Source: Dryas octopetala
Taxonomy: Eukaryota > Streptophyta > Magnoliopsida > Rosales > Rosaceae
Assembly (NCBI GenBank): GCA_963921425.1
Contig: OY992832.1
Coordinates: 18,822,835-18,886,834 of the forward strand
Length of the DNA stretch: 64,000 bases
Direction of reading: 5' to 3'
This document shows positions 44,997 through 56,760 of this stretch, piece by piece; within the stretch, counting starts at the first letter, position 1; every line of letters begins with the position of its first letter. The position numbers and the translations under genes were made by a program. The notes below the pieces were generated by a model, which made no database searches, had not been told where the DNA came from, and worked only from the letters and a program-made list of their open reading frames with translations.

Positions 44997-46666
44997 TTCA
45001 AACACAACTTGTTGGCCTGTGACGGAAGCCCCAGTTGACTAAATGACACCATATGAATTAGAACAATGTAAGTGTAGTAGTACTATAATTTATACATCAA
45101 AATACAAAGGCATTTATTGCACTTTCTGTAAAAGTCACTAAATTCTGATAATCTGCAAAAAGGAATACAATTACATCAAATCATCCAGAAATCCTCCATA
45201 CCTAAAAAACAAAACATTCAAAATCAAAATCTGCATAAGTTTGCTTGCTAAAAACTAAGAACAGTGACACCTTATTATTCAGTGACCATCCTCTTTTCAT
45301 CAGTTTCACGACTCATCTCCATATTCTAAGAATCACGTAATGGATGGTCAAAGGAGACTTCAAAAATGACTGAAATGCCCCCAAGCATCTTCATAAATAT
45401 TTTTCAAATTACGAGAAAAGGCCAGAGCTCCTAGAACAGTCCATTTACATAATAACAGAAGGAGGCCAATCAATTCTTCAATTTCATGTTATAATTTTAT
45501 CCGTGGAAGCCTTGTATTTCAGACTTGATTTGACACCAATTACAGTTTTAATAAGGGTAATATGGCATGCATTGTAGCTAGTACAATCTTTCAAAGTTGG
45601 CTGGCTAACTAATAAGCTAATTTATCAACACATTTCATTTTAGTTCACAATCATTATATAATATTATAAAATATGAATACATAAATAAATTATTAAGTTT
45701 GAGAAAGAGAGAGAGGGAGAGAGATTACCACTATCAAGTTTTATCTTATCGTACCCAATATTGCCTGAGATATCTTCATCATCGAACCACTTTAGTGATT
45801 CGAATGTGTAAAAATCAAGAACACCATCAACCAAGTCGCTGTTATATACAGGTTCTACTAAGCATTCCTCCAAGTCTACAGCTTCATCTTCTGAGGCAGT
45901 GAAAATGGGTACATCTGGGGCCAACTGGACAAAACAAGAGATACTGTCATAAGTAAACACCAGCATTGGGAACTTCTAATTATTTGGGAAGAAAAGACTA
46001 TAAAATAAAATCATATTTCAGTTGAGAAACAATGCTTGGAATCATTAATCAGAATATTCAACTAACTCAACTGATATGCTATAAGCATAGTGGACTTTTA
46101 GGAATGTTAGTGAGTCCAATAGGAAGATTAATTACCTTCTCCCATAAAATCTCAATTTGTTTGACAACCATTTAGACAAACTTAAAACCCTAGTTCAGCA
46201 TGCTAGGAAATGAACCAAAATTCATTTTGTCAAACCTCAAAAGGACTTTCCCCTTTATTACTTTTCAATGATATACAAAATCCTCCATTGAAAGATCGAA
46301 CATCGGTATATCATTGAAAATACAGAGAAAACCAATGTGAATGAATGGCATTCACCTCTTCACAACCATGTTGGAGCAATTATATAAATTTCATCAGCCA
46401 GTATCTACATATAAATAATAAGAATATTGTTCAAAGTAAATTTTTAAGAATTATCATGCACTTGGTCATCACAGTCTTGTCAGACTGCAAAATGAGAAAG
46501 ATGTTTACCTTAGTCAAAAATTGCAATATGGTGAGAGACTCAAGGAGAATACTGAATTATTCTTTTTGACTAGATTTAAAAGTACACATACCTCATTGAG
46601 CTTACAGGTGAACATGTTTGCAATCTCATCAGCAGTTTCCAAAATGTCCTCGGACGATGTATCCAT
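41398..46666 (-). CDS. TRF-like telobox MYB/SANT protein
   Basis: Six coding exons on the minus strand: 46592-46666, 45729-45924, 42842-43686, 42099-42380, 41957-42013 and 41398-41508, together 1566 nt or 521 residues with frame kept at each junction. The start is MDTSSEDILETADEI. The middle exon holds an acidic/Ser-rich region and the basic stretch KKRSRRPPRRYIEE. The C-terminal MYB/SANT repeat runs from KRRKHYTTWTSSEVMKLIEG through CGVGRWTKIKKLLF to the telobox HRTSVDLKDKWRNLL, which is split across an intron. The telobox marks plant TRFL proteins, some of which bind telomeric TTTAGGG repeats in vitro; nuclear DNA binding is expected. The last residues are YPYPRQSMST. Intron 2 (43687-45728) carries a TRIM and a MITE. 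Confidence 0.9.
44041..44102. repeat. Compound (CT)n-(GT)n-(AT)n microsatellite
   Basis: A short CT run, about thirteen GT and about eleven AT dinucleotides lie in succession inside intron 2 of the TRF-like gene. Confidence 0.9.
44183..44525 (+). mobile_element. Complete TRIM (terminal-repeat retrotransposon in miniature)
   Basis: Two direct repeats of about 115 bp flank a central region of about 114 bp: LTR 44183-44296 and LTR 44411-44525. The right copy starts TGTTGAGAGAAATATCTC and ends TTTCTTCA, so it has TG...CA ends. Immediately after the left LTR is TGGTATCAGAGC (44297-44308), the primer-binding site complementary to initiator Met-tRNA. The flanks AGTGC and AGTAC suggest a 5-bp duplication with one mismatch. 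There is no coding capacity, as in all TRIMs. It lies in intron 2 of the TRF-like gene. Confidence 0.85.
44297..44308 (+). other. Primer-binding site of the TRIM
   Basis: TGGTATCAGAGC directly follows the CA end of the left LTR; it is the standard Met-tRNA primer site of plant LTR elements. Confidence 0.85.
44573..44953. mobile_element. MITE flanked by (TA)n
   Basis: The outer arms are TGATTACTCGCTCACCATAG and the complement of CTATGGTGAGCGGGTGATCA. Inner arms contain GGGGAATTCCCCGCTCACC on the left and GAATTTCCCGCTC...GGTTAGGTGAGTGGGGAATT on the right. TA dinucleotide runs adjoin both ends, and AGTGTTCA occurs outside both (44572-44579 and 44993-45000). The superfamily is uncertain: a TA-targeting element with (TA)n ends, or a hAT with an 8-bp duplication. 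Confidence 0.6.
44953..44992. repeat. (TA)n microsatellite
   Basis: About nineteen TA dinucleotides at the right end of the MITE. Confidence 0.9.
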
Positions 46667-47600
46667 TGTGGTGTTGAATTTTCTCTCTACTTTCCTATTT
46701 ATAAATTTCAAGTTTGAAAATCCAAATGGAATGAGTATATTATATATATACTACACACTAAATCTTAATATACAGGAAAGAGGTTGCTAGAAGGTAGAGA
46801 CCTAAAACCATTCTGTAAAAACAATCTTTGTATTCAAATAAATCACAGGTTCACTGTTCTTTTCATGCGTACTGAAGAGCTGTCACTGTGCTACTTGTGT
46901 ACTTTATACAATTACCAACACACAGAAAATTATTTTTGAAAGAAGGAAAAACAAAAGGGCAATGTACAACCATGCAGATGAACCTCATATCATACATTCA
47001 TTGGATCCCAGTAAACAAATTTAGACAAATAAGCATATAAATTCTTCAAATATTTGAACTGAAGATAAGCAACCTACAAGAACCCACAAGGCAAAACATA
47101 ATAAGCAACCTTTAAACACAATAAAGGAGCTGTGAAAAGCATGTAGGACGAGAAAAGAAGTAGCTAGTGACCAAAAAAAAAAAAAATCATTTTTTTAAAA
47201 AAGGGGGGGGAACACCATGAAAATGAAAGAGAAATTACCTCATGCCAAGTTGAGAGGCCTCAAACCGAGCTCAAAATAATGGAATCGACTGTGAGAACTT
47301 TAGTTGTGGAACAAAACAGAAGTTTTCGTCTTTTCTTTTTTATCACATTTTGATGTTCAGAAGGGAAAGAAAAAAGAGAACTCCAGGAACCCAAAAAGTT
47401 GAAACAGGCAACGAGAGAGAGAGAGAGAGAGAGAAGAGTAGTAGAGTCGTGGAGTCTAGTGACTCTAGTGTAGTAGAGTGACGGATTTGAAATGCATTAG
47501 AAAGTTGAAATGGAATTGGAATGGAGTCTGGTAGGTGACAGACAGAATAGAACTTTGGTCTTTCGCCGTCGCGTACGTAAAGCAAATGACGGCGTTAGTA
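46667..47600 (-). promoter_or_regulatory. Leader and leader intron of the TRF-like gene
   Basis: A probable 5' UTR exon ends at 47239, where minus-strand GGCATGAG is followed by GTAATT. The intron would run to an acceptor a little upstream of the ATG at 46666. The leader exon contains a (CT)n run on the coding strand (47412-47434) and becomes GC-richer toward 47580, likely near the transcription start. The acceptor was not fixed. Confidence 0.4.
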
Positions 47601-48104
47601 GACTGTTGCCTGGGTTATGCTCCGTTATGCCCCTTTCATTATTATGAAAAATTGCATTATTATGAAAAATTGCATTAAATACCTTGGGAACTTTTTCTTC
47701 ATCAACAGTAGTTAAAGTTAAGAGAAGAACTTGCCTGCAACAACAGCAAGGATGTCAACTGCTATTCCCTCCCCCCTTCTCTCTCTCTCTTTCTTTCTTT
47801 CCCCCTTTCTCTCTTCCTCTTTCTTTTTAATTGGCATAACACGTTTCTCTGTAACAGAAACAGATAAGTTATTATCTAAAGTTAATGACAAAAAACAGTA
47901 GTTTAGGATATTAAGAATATGACACAATTAGTTTGGAAATAAAAATTTTGTACGAAGGCTCACAAAAAAAAAATGGGGATATTTTTTTGCAACTGATCGA
48001 TGGGTTGGTCTACTAATTGATCTGCTAGCTCACTAACCGCTGATATACAAATCGATTCATAGTGTATTTGCATATTATTATGATTATTAAATATTTCACA
48101 TCAC
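47601..48104. other. Intergenic spacer
   Basis: The spacer between the TRF-like gene and the DUF547 gene holds CTTTCTTTC/CTCTCT tracts at 47770-47825 and no gene. Confidence 0.5.
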
Positions 48105-48480
48105 TGAGATAGGATATAGTAAGGTTGTATAATATCATAGCCTTGGGCAATCATCCCCCTTACAAGCCACCAGTTTTAAGGGGAGTTAGGCGCATTGGGA
48201 TTTAACATGGTATCAGCGCCATGTGTGTATTATTGGACGATAGACTCGATAACCTGTTTGTTGGGTTATGCTGTTATTTGGCAGTGGGTCCAGCCTTAGG
48301 CATTGGGCCCGGTAACCCGTTTGTTGGGTAGTGCTGCTAGTAGTGGGTCCAGCCCTAGAGTTGAAGAGGTGTTAAACACATTGTTAGAATATAGTTAGGT
48401 TGTACTTAGGCAATCCTCCCCTTTTTAAACCAATTTTAAGAGTGAGTCAGGCCCATGAGGCTTTAGCATGATATCAGGGC
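48105..48480 (+). mobile_element. TRIM-like element with two LTRs and primer-site motifs
   Basis: Related direct repeats lie at 48105-48207 (TGAGATAGGATATAGTAAGG to TTTAACA) and 48382-48468 (TGTTAGAATATAGTTAGG to CTTTAGCA). They share AGGTTGTA, GGCAATC(A/C)TCCCC and CCA(G)TTTTAAG words. The first is followed by TGGTATCAGCGCC and the second by TGATATCAGGGC, both primer-site variants. A primer site after the second LTR suggests a tandem LTR-internal-LTR-internal structure that is now truncated. Two further internal copies of GTAACCCGTTTGTTGGGT-like words lie between them. Confidence 0.65.
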
Positions 48481-48653
48481 ACGTTCACCCATTTGTGTTA
48501 AGCCGAGATTAAATAAATTTAAGTCTTAAATTAGAATCCAAATATCCATATATACTCCGATCCCTCATATATATCTCCAAGTTTCTCATATACAATCTTA
48601 GTATACATGAGATAGTTAACTCCAAACCAAGAAAATCAGGGACTTCATTACAG

Positions 48654-51600
48654 TTACATGGCCAATAGATACTGAAACTCAAAGTCATATGCCATTTTCT
48701 CAACAGTGGTAGAAATTTTGCCACTGCTATGTCCCCTGAAGCAATCCACCATTGATTTTCTCAATGATCCAGATGTAGGTAACTGGTGGCACACCCACTC
48801 CACTAGTGAGTCTACATCCATAGCAAAATCAAGGATGTTCCCAAGCAGTAGTTCTGGGAATGCAATTTTCTTTGTGCTTGTAACCACAATTGATGCTTGC
48901 AGGTACTCCAGCTTTGATTTCTCCAACTCTGCTACAATACCATCAGCTGTGTATATCCTCACCTGAGTAAATGTAACATTTCTTAAAATTTTAACATGCA
49001 CATGAAAAAGTTCCATTCACGGTACATTATATATTGTAACATAAGGCTTTACATTCCTGATGCAAGATATACTCACAACAGTATCAACTTACTGCTGGGG
49101 AAGATCGAGTTCCACAACACAGAGCAAATGTGACATTAGGATCCATGAACTCAAGACCATAGAGTTCGCGAACAACGGCGGATTTATCATCCTTCTTGCC
49201 CATCCGGGAAGCCTAGGAAAATTGACATGACAGGAGATTCATACTAATACAATAACCACTGTCCCTTGTACAAAAAAATCATAGGATCAGTCATATCTAC
49301 CTCTTTCATACTGGAAGGTGATGCAGGCTTCCTCAGAATACACTCCTCTATGGATTGAGCATTTAAAACCTTACCTCCTATGTTCAGGGTCGCCTGAATT
49401 CAAACCATTAAGTGTTTGTTATTCCCAAGATCACAATTAAGTGAAGCATTAAAGTTTTAAGTAAGCAGTTTCTGATACTTCAGTATATAATTTTATCATC
49501 ATGAAACAAGTTGTTGATGCCTTCATATAGAGCAATATGATGGTTTCAGTTAAAGTTTGGGGCTTACCTTGTTCATTAATGCAAGCAATTTTTCAGTCGA
49601 AGAAGGCACTCCATGTTGGAGAAAACCCTGAAAATAAGTAAAAATCTTTCAGTAAATATACGACTTGAGAACTTGGAAAGTAGGATGGATTAATTATATA
49701 TAGACTCTACATTGCTATCCTGATATGTGCCTAAATTTGTACATTAGAATGACAAGCCTGCAAAAATTGATAAGGTCTTGCTCTTGCATACAAGAGCAAG
49801 AGCATGCACACTTCAGGCTATATAGGCATCTCTCAAATGAAAAGCAGAAGGAAAAAAGAAAGAAAGAAGCTTTTTCATATATACATTCATGATACAAGCA
49901 TTGTACATGTTGATCCAGAATGCCAACTTCTGTTGGTATGTCAAGGACCCCAAATCCACCACCTGGAGATTGTTCATCAGTGCCCTGTGGTGAACAAGGA
50001 CAATAGGGAAAATCTATTATGAAAAAAGTCATGATCATGTATAACATTATAATTTTTGAAAGTCCATAGCATGATTTTCAGTTTTCATACCTTAACTTTC
50101 TTATTAAAGGAATAGAGTTGGAGGCTGAAATGGATTTGGGGTCCATAGAGCTTGAGGTGAAGATAACCAAGTTCTTGTAAGGGCCAATGTCCCTAGGAAT
50201 AGACTCTTCCACATTGAAGATACCATAAGGGTCTTGTTGCCTTAATTCCTTTTGCAACAGAAGGCTTGACTTTGAGTTTAAGCTGGAATCATCCCTGAAA
50301 CTTCTTGAGGTTATAGAAGAGTTCAGAGACCTGGAAATTGGGCCTGACTTCTCTAACTCCATTGTTCTGCTTGTTCTAAGCAGCCTAACATATATGTAGT
50401 TTAGGCACTTCATAATCTCCTCAGAGAGCCTATTTGGTTGCCAGTTCTGGCTGTTCTCTTCTACTTGTGTTGGAATTGACAGAGATTTTGGTGGGAGTTC
50501 TGAAGAAATCACTGGATTTCTATCTCTTGGCTGAGAAAAAAAAAAAAAAAACCATTAAATATTGGAGTTGCAAGTGTCATTATGCATGCTAATATATATA
50601 TATATATATAGACTGATCATAGTATCTCCATATCAATTTGTCCAGTCAAAGGTTTGAGAAATGGGGCATTCCAATCATTAAGCTACCATTCATTCGTTCA
50701 TTATCATACTTCTTTTTCATTTTTTCTAATAAACAAAATAATTGAAATACAATGCACACCCTTAAAATTAGGATTCATCTAGTTCATTACCCCTATCTCA
50801 AAAGGAGAAAACTACACTACTAAGGACCAATGAATCATTATGAATGCATGAAATTTTGAACATATATCTTTAATTAAAAATGCCCTTGAGTTATATCAAT
50901 TACTCATACAATTGGTACTAGTAGCTTGTTTACCTACTATAATACACTAAAAGCAGGAGGAATTTGAGTTCATCTATGGTATAGACATCGTATGGCATAC
51001 AAATAGATCTAATGACTCACAAATATATATATATATATATATATATACCATAGTATGGAAAAGTGAACTCGTCAAAATACAAATTAAGATTAAAAATATA
51101 TTTGTATATGTCCATATATTTCATAGAACTTCAGGGAGGAATTTTTGGATGCACTGGTTATACACAAAATAAGATCTATTACAAAATAAACGTGCATATT
51201 TTAAGAAAGGTTATATATAATCGACACATACAATAATTTTCTACAAAACAAAATCAAAAGGAATAGAACACACCTTTGGTGATGGATGCCTTGGAACTCG
51301 CAAAGGTGAGGGTGCCCTCAACATTCCACCTTTTCTTGGAACCTTATTTTGAAATCTAACCTCCTCAATATTGAAAAAATTTTCTTTCTGGTCAGCAAGT
51401 CCAGCTCTCAAGTTTCCCATTTTCTCACTTGGGCTGAGGTCATTATTAAGAACATAATCACCTTTTATAGCTTTGCTTATGAAATGCAATGCCTTTGTTT
51501 CATATCCTATCCTCTCAGGATTATTAACACCTTTGTTCATGGGGCTTGGCATTATTATATTTGATGAACGGGCAAGGGGGTTGCTTAGGTTACTAATTCC

Positions 51601-54600
51601 ATGTTGCCATTGCTTAGATTTTTGTTCCTTGGTAGCTTCTTCCTCATGTTTCAGTCCAAGTTGAAGTTGGCTGATTTGGCCTTCAAGTCGAGCAATTTCT
51701 CCTTCAACCATAGCTAGCTCTGCTAAAAGCTCCTTCATCTGCATTACTCATAAAGAGTAACATATTACTCTATATGAACAAAAAAGTCACTAGTTGATTT
51801 ATGAACAAATTCTTTTTTTTTTTTTTTGGGTGGGTCTACATAGATAAAACAATAAGTGGAAAGGTTTGGAATATATAATAATTTGTTTGGCAATCATTTA
51901 ACTAGTTAATCACCATTACAATCATGTTAGTGTTAAATAGTTTGACATGTAATGTAATTATGCAACTGTGAATCATAACATTGACTTACAATTTGACGGC
52001 ATAATATACTAAAGATTTTGAACGTTGTCATTCCTTTAATATTTATATATTCCTAAATATTGTTAAAATAACTTTGTATAGTCTTTCTCTATGCTGAACG
52101 TTCATTCTTTTATTAAAGAAATGACTCAAGTTTTTTACACTTTTTGATCACATCCTTGAAAGAGTTTAATATGCTTGAGTATCTTCAATCAAGACTCGTT
52201 CATGGGTTAAATGTTAAGTTTTAATTCTTGATTTTTGGGCTTCTATTCATCGATTAGATTTCAGATTCAAAATTCGGAAGTTAAAACCTAAAATATAACA
52301 TTGGACGATGATTCTATACACTAAAATATTGACATTTTGTCAATGAGATAAAAATGACAAAAGCCAAAAAAAAAAAAAAATCTATGTCCGTTCTTTAAAA
52401 AATAGACGTCATGCACGGAGAGAATCATTACTTTGTAATTTTGAAAAGAAACGTTTCATTCTCATAATTAAGGTGGCTTCAAAGAATGTATGGCATTGTA
52501 CAAAGGTGTAACAAGAAAAAAGAAGAAATTAGAATACCTTGGGAGGAAGGAATCTCGGGATACAAACAGCAGACCCAGTACTTCTCTGGCTATAGACATG
52601 GTCCAAAATCTCATGTACTTTCTCTTCTTGATTCAACATTCTTTGAAGCAAAGAGACCTACCAAATAGAAATTTATTACTTCAACATTCATCAAAAGAAA
52701 AAAAAAAAAAACATAGATCACATATGTACCTTCTTCATTATCTTATTTTTCTTTTTACCCTATCAAATGTGATACAAATATTTTATTTTCCTATTAGAGA
52801 TGTAGTGAATATAATGATGTAATGAGTAAATGTTACATAAATAAGAGGTAACTCTACCGTTGGTCTACTTATTATTTCATAGGTCCCGTGTTGATTCATG
52901 AATTTTTTTAAGTGCCAAGTGCATCCACGAATTAACTGACATGTGCTACGTTAGTCCATTTCGTCAAAAACACCTCAAACGGACGTTGAGTTTTGTTGAT
53001 ATGAAGGGGCAAATGGGTCAATTCATGTCCTAATGTGAGTCAAATGAGGTTAATTAGGGTCAATTGGGGTCAAAAGGTTTTGTTATTTGAAAAAAGTGTT
53101 GGCCAATTGGGGTCAATTTGTGACCCCATTTGAATAACAAAATCATTTGACCCCAACTGACTCCAATTGACTTTATTTGACTCACATTTGCCCCTCTACG
53201 TGAACAAAAGTGTTTTGACGAAATGGACCAACATGACACATGTCAGTTAATTCGTGGATGCACTTGATACTTCAAAAAAATTCATGGACCAACACAAAAC
53301 TTACGAAATAATGAGTAGACCAAAACGTGGAATTATCTCTACAAATAATTTATCGTTACATATAATTAACCAATTAAATATCTAAAAGTACATTATTTAT
53401 ATTAATATATGTATATAAAATTTTCAATATATGCTGTGGACTGTGGACTGCAGGCAGGGGAATTAAGAGGTATGGTTCTCATTTATTGCTTTTAAGCTTT
53501 CTGGGCACGAATCAAAACTGATTAGCAGTCATGACTTTGCTATATATGTAGAGGCTGGTGATGGGGTGGAATACTTTTTCAAAAGCTACACTTCAATTCG
53601 ATCGTACGTAATCTTATTGATGACACTTCAGATTCTTAATTTCGTTTCCTTGAGAAATAAATGATGTTCCTAAACTCTAAAGTGGTCTTGGGAATCCAAT
53701 TGAGTACATGATTCTTTTTGCAAAAGATGGTTTCAAAGGAAGAACCAGAAAAAGTACTTTGAAAGAAGTAAGAACCGTTTTTCATTTTTTGATGCTCTAG
53801 TTTTCCTCGGTAATATTGACAAATTTTGGGTATTTAAACGGAAAAAAAAAAAAGCGATTTAGAACTTAGAAGGAAGTTACACATGAAGAATCTTTACTTG
53901 TCGACATGTTAGACAATTATTAAATTTTAAAATCTTAAATTGTTAAAAAATATACCAATAATGTATATAAAAATAACACTCATACAGTCTCATTTTACAA
54001 ACTAAAGTTCATGTACCATGTTAAGCAATTCTTAAAAAAAAAATTTTAACTATTAGAAATAGACGAATAATATATATATATATCACACTAACCATTTCCC
54101 TATTAGAAGTGGTCCAAGAAGTTCCATTCTTATCAATTTTAGCCACTTTCATTTCTTAGCTTGTTATATACACCAACATAGACCAGGAAGGTGAACCTAT
54201 CACCTATGATTGCCCAATTTTCTGGGTTTTTTAAGTTTCTAAGCCTTAGTTTAAGCAATATTATTTAGAGATAAAATTACAATACCAATCTTACCTCTCT
54301 TTCAAGCTCCTCTCTCTTTCTCTGCCCACTAAACTTCTTTTTTCTCTGTATCACAAAATAAAGCTGCATAAGATCCACACAAAAAAAAAAAAAAAAGGGA
54401 AAAAGGCAATAGCTAGAAATTAAGAGCACTACTACAACCATTTCATGCAACTTACAATCTCTGATGGTGTGCGAACAGACAAGCCCCTTGGGCTGGCCAT
54501 GTCATGAACCTCAGTACTTGTACTGCAGCTTATAATAAGCTTCAGCCAAGTACTTGGAGGCCTCCTAGATGAAGCAACATTAAGGCAAGACCTCGGGATA

Positions 54601-54851
54601 GTAGTCTTTGTTAAGTTTTGATGATGATTTAGTTCAAAATGTTGTTGGTGGGAGAAGGTCGACGACCGAAGTGGCTTGGTGCCAAAGAAAGAAGGGAGGT
54701 GGCAGCTTCTGCTGTTGTTGTTGTTGTTGTTGCTGGCTGTTGTTGTTTTTGGTGTTGACGTTTGATTTGAATGGTAAGAATTTTGGGGTGTTGGAGAAGA
54801 TGAGAGGGAGCTTTCAGCTGCTGGCTGATGAAATTGTGGGTGGGACATCAT
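48654..54851 (-). CDS. Leucine-zipper (MIP1-type) and DUF547 domain protein
   Basis: Ten exons on the minus strand: 54456-54851, 54295-54345, 52538-52657, 51274-51738, 50091-50530, 49885-49984, 49568-49627, 49301-49393, 49093-49212 and 48654-48962, together 2154 nt or 717 residues with all phases consistent. The N-terminus is Ser/Asn/Gln-rich. A coiled coil follows (RKREELEREVSLLQRMLNQ, then MKELLAELAMVEGEIARLEG QISQLQLGLKHE), the ternary complex factor MIP1 leucine-zipper type. The C-terminal DUF547 domain has DLGSLTYQQKLAFWINMYNA, LMNKATLNIGGKVLNAQSIE and ALCCGTRSSPAVRIYTADGI, and the tail is KMAYDFEFQYLLAM. The molecular function of DUF547 proteins is unknown. MIP1-type proteins were found as partners of MADS-box factors; extending that here is inference. 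A MITE sits in intron 2 and a Pack-MULE lies about 290 bp upstream of the ATG. Confidence 0.9.
50583..50610. repeat. (AT)n microsatellite
   Basis: TA repeat in the intron between exons at 50091-50530 and 51274-51738; a second one lies at about 51024-51047 in the same intron. Confidence 0.8.
52845..53339. mobile_element. Fold-back Mutator-like MITE, 495 bp, in DUF547 gene intron 2
   Basis: The arms are long and well matched: GAGGTAACTCTACC, TGCATCCACGAATTAACTGA and TCCATTTCGTCAAAA on the left pair with their complements on the right, and GGTCAATTGGGGTCAAA pairs across the centre. The flanks CATAAATAA (52836-52844) and TACAAATAA (53340-53348) agree at seven of nine positions, fitting an aged 9-bp duplication. 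It lies between exons 52538-52657 and 54295-54345, so it is transcribed with the gene. Confidence 0.75.
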
Positions 54852-55134
54852 GCAAAGGATTAAGAAAAATTAGAGGGGGGATGGAGTGATGAGTAAGTAC
54901 GTGGGGCTTTTGGTTTGGCGTAGCTTGCAATTCTGGCTTTGGGGTTAGCGGTTATTCCTTACAATTAAAAACACCCTCCCAAAGTAAAAGCTTGTATAGT
55001 TTATGGCAATTACTAGTCACACACTCATGTATTAATGATCAATCGATCACCTTTCCTTGTATTGTCTTTTCACCAATCTAAAAGTATGAGTTTCTAAAAA
55101 ACTCAAAAAATGTATAATATACATTACTTATCCA
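54852..55134. promoter_or_regulatory. Proximal upstream region of the DUF547 gene
   Basis: Only about 290 bp of apparently native sequence separate the start codon from the Pack-MULE insertion, so core promoter and leader must lie here or within the element. No TATA box was assigned with confidence. Confidence 0.4.
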
Positions 55135-55254
55135 AAAATGAATTAGTGGGTAATTTTAAACCCCCTAACCAACTTAAAATTTTTCCTAAACCCCCACCCA
55201 TCTAGAAACTCTCCCAAAATTTCCAAAAACTTATAATATCTTTTTTACCCTTCT

Positions 55255-55345
55255 GACGCACTATGACGCGCACTGACGCACTCTGACGCGTGCGTTGACG
55301 CTTTCTGACGCGTGCGTTGACGCTTTCTAACGCGCGCTAACGTGG
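55255..55345. repeat. TGACGC minisatellite
   Basis: Repeated (C/T)TGACGC(A/G) words with GCGTGCGTTGACGCTTTCT duplicated in tandem; very CpG-rich compared with the AT-rich flanks. Confidence 0.8.
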
Positions 55346-56105
55346 ATCATTGAAACTGAATTTCGAAAATTCAGTTACACTAAAAAAATATAATTTTACA
55401 TTATTATTAAGTAGAATAAAAAAAATAATTACACCATTATTTTCTACGGAAAAAAAATAATTACACCTTTATTTGAAAAAAAAAATAACAATTATATCAA
55501 TTCAGTGTTTCACTAAAGACTAAATCTGTTTTAGCTTAAATTCAGTTGCAGTTTTAGTTTGAATTCACTGAAATTTCAGTGAATTCAAATTCAGTTTCAC
55601 TTAATGTACTGAAACTGAATTTAGTGAAACTCAAACCCTAAGCTATGTCATCGGTGTCCACATCTCCGATCTCAAACTCAAACCATAGACTACACCGTTG
55701 TCGTCCAGATTTTGAATATTCGACCACCTCACATGCGCCGAGTACACGACTCATAAATGAATCACCTTTTTCACTTCTCCCAACCATGCAATGAACTCTG
55801 GTCCTTTGGTCCTATACAACAGTAATCACCAAAAGCATGAGGCTGCCTAGATCTGTTTTCACCTGCAAATTTGATTCATAATATGTATTTCAGGACCACA
55901 ATTTCATTCAGAATTCATCTAAAACTCACAGTTGAAACTGTTTCACGAACTGAGACTGTTTCACGAACTGAAACTATTTAATCTCAATAAAATTCCCTAA
56001 AACAAACCAAAAGATCCAAACTTTTAACGATCAGACATTAACAAAAATTACAAATCTGAAAGTTAGGCATGCTAAATATGCATAAATTGAAATTGTGAAG
56101 CAAAC

Positions 56106-56183
56106 CTTCACAAGATCTCCTAGTTCCTCCTTACATTCTAGTTTGTCCTCTGCCAACCAGTTTTCCAAAACATTCTTCTTGTT
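56106..56183 (-). pseudogene. Captured clathrin heavy chain exon with both splice sites
   Basis: On the minus strand a 78-nt segment encodes 26 residues containing [11 protein letters not shown] and EELGDLVK. From memory of the family these match the conserved plant clathrin heavy chain stretch that precedes TVDNDLALKIY. It is preceded by GTGAGCCAG (acceptor) and followed by GTTTGC (donor), so a genomic exon with intron flanks was taken, not a cDNA. The adjoining clathrin exons are absent, so it cannot make clathrin. One difference from my recollection is Lys where Ser is usual after LEC. Confidence 0.7.
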
Positions 56184-56249
56184 CTGGCTCACAAAAAACA
56201 AAATTATTAAAGCATGAATCGAAGCCAAAAAAATGAACAAAATCAGGTC

Positions 56250-56760
56250 TTAATCGCCACCACTTGCGGCGGAGCCGCCGCAGTGGCTGTGAGGTTCAAT
56301 TTGGGGTTTATTGATTCATCAACAATTGGACTAATCCAAACATATAGAATTGAAGAGCACAACGAGAAGAAGAAGATGAGTACCTGACTCGACGGAAATG
56401 GTTGCCGGAACACCGAGATCACCAACAAGGATGTCACTGGCTTCTCTCCTTCGAAACGGCGAGCCTAGGGGTCGTCCAAATCTTCTGATGGCACCAGTGG
56501 ACTCGGGACGACGAGAGGAAGCCATCCATGGCGGTCCGGCACCTCATCGTCGCCAGAACTGGCGGATCTTCGGCGAGGGAGCTCGGGCCTGCCTAGACCC
56601 GATCCAACGTGGACGCTAGCTTTCATGGCGAGTGGAATACAGGGAGAGGAAGAGGGAGGAGAGACGAGAAGATCGGGACCGGTATCGCCGACAACCGTCG
56701 CCGGACGACAGAGCACGCACCGGCAACAGCCACGAGAAGAGAGAAAGAACGTACAGAAGA
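56250..56760. other. GC-rich block in the Pack-MULE interior
   Basis: A CpG-rich stretch with many GCCG/CGGC words stands out from the AT-rich surroundings and ends in a GAGAGAGAGAG run. It may be a second captured fragment, for example a GC-rich 5' end of a gene. No frame is recognisable. Confidence 0.45.

Noticed and set aside
49715..50047. 110-residue minus-strand frame MLYMIMTFFIIDFPYCPCSP...
   Set aside because: It overlaps DUF547 exon 49885-49984 in the wrong frame; the correct frame gives DLGSLTYQQKLAFWINMYNA, the family motif.
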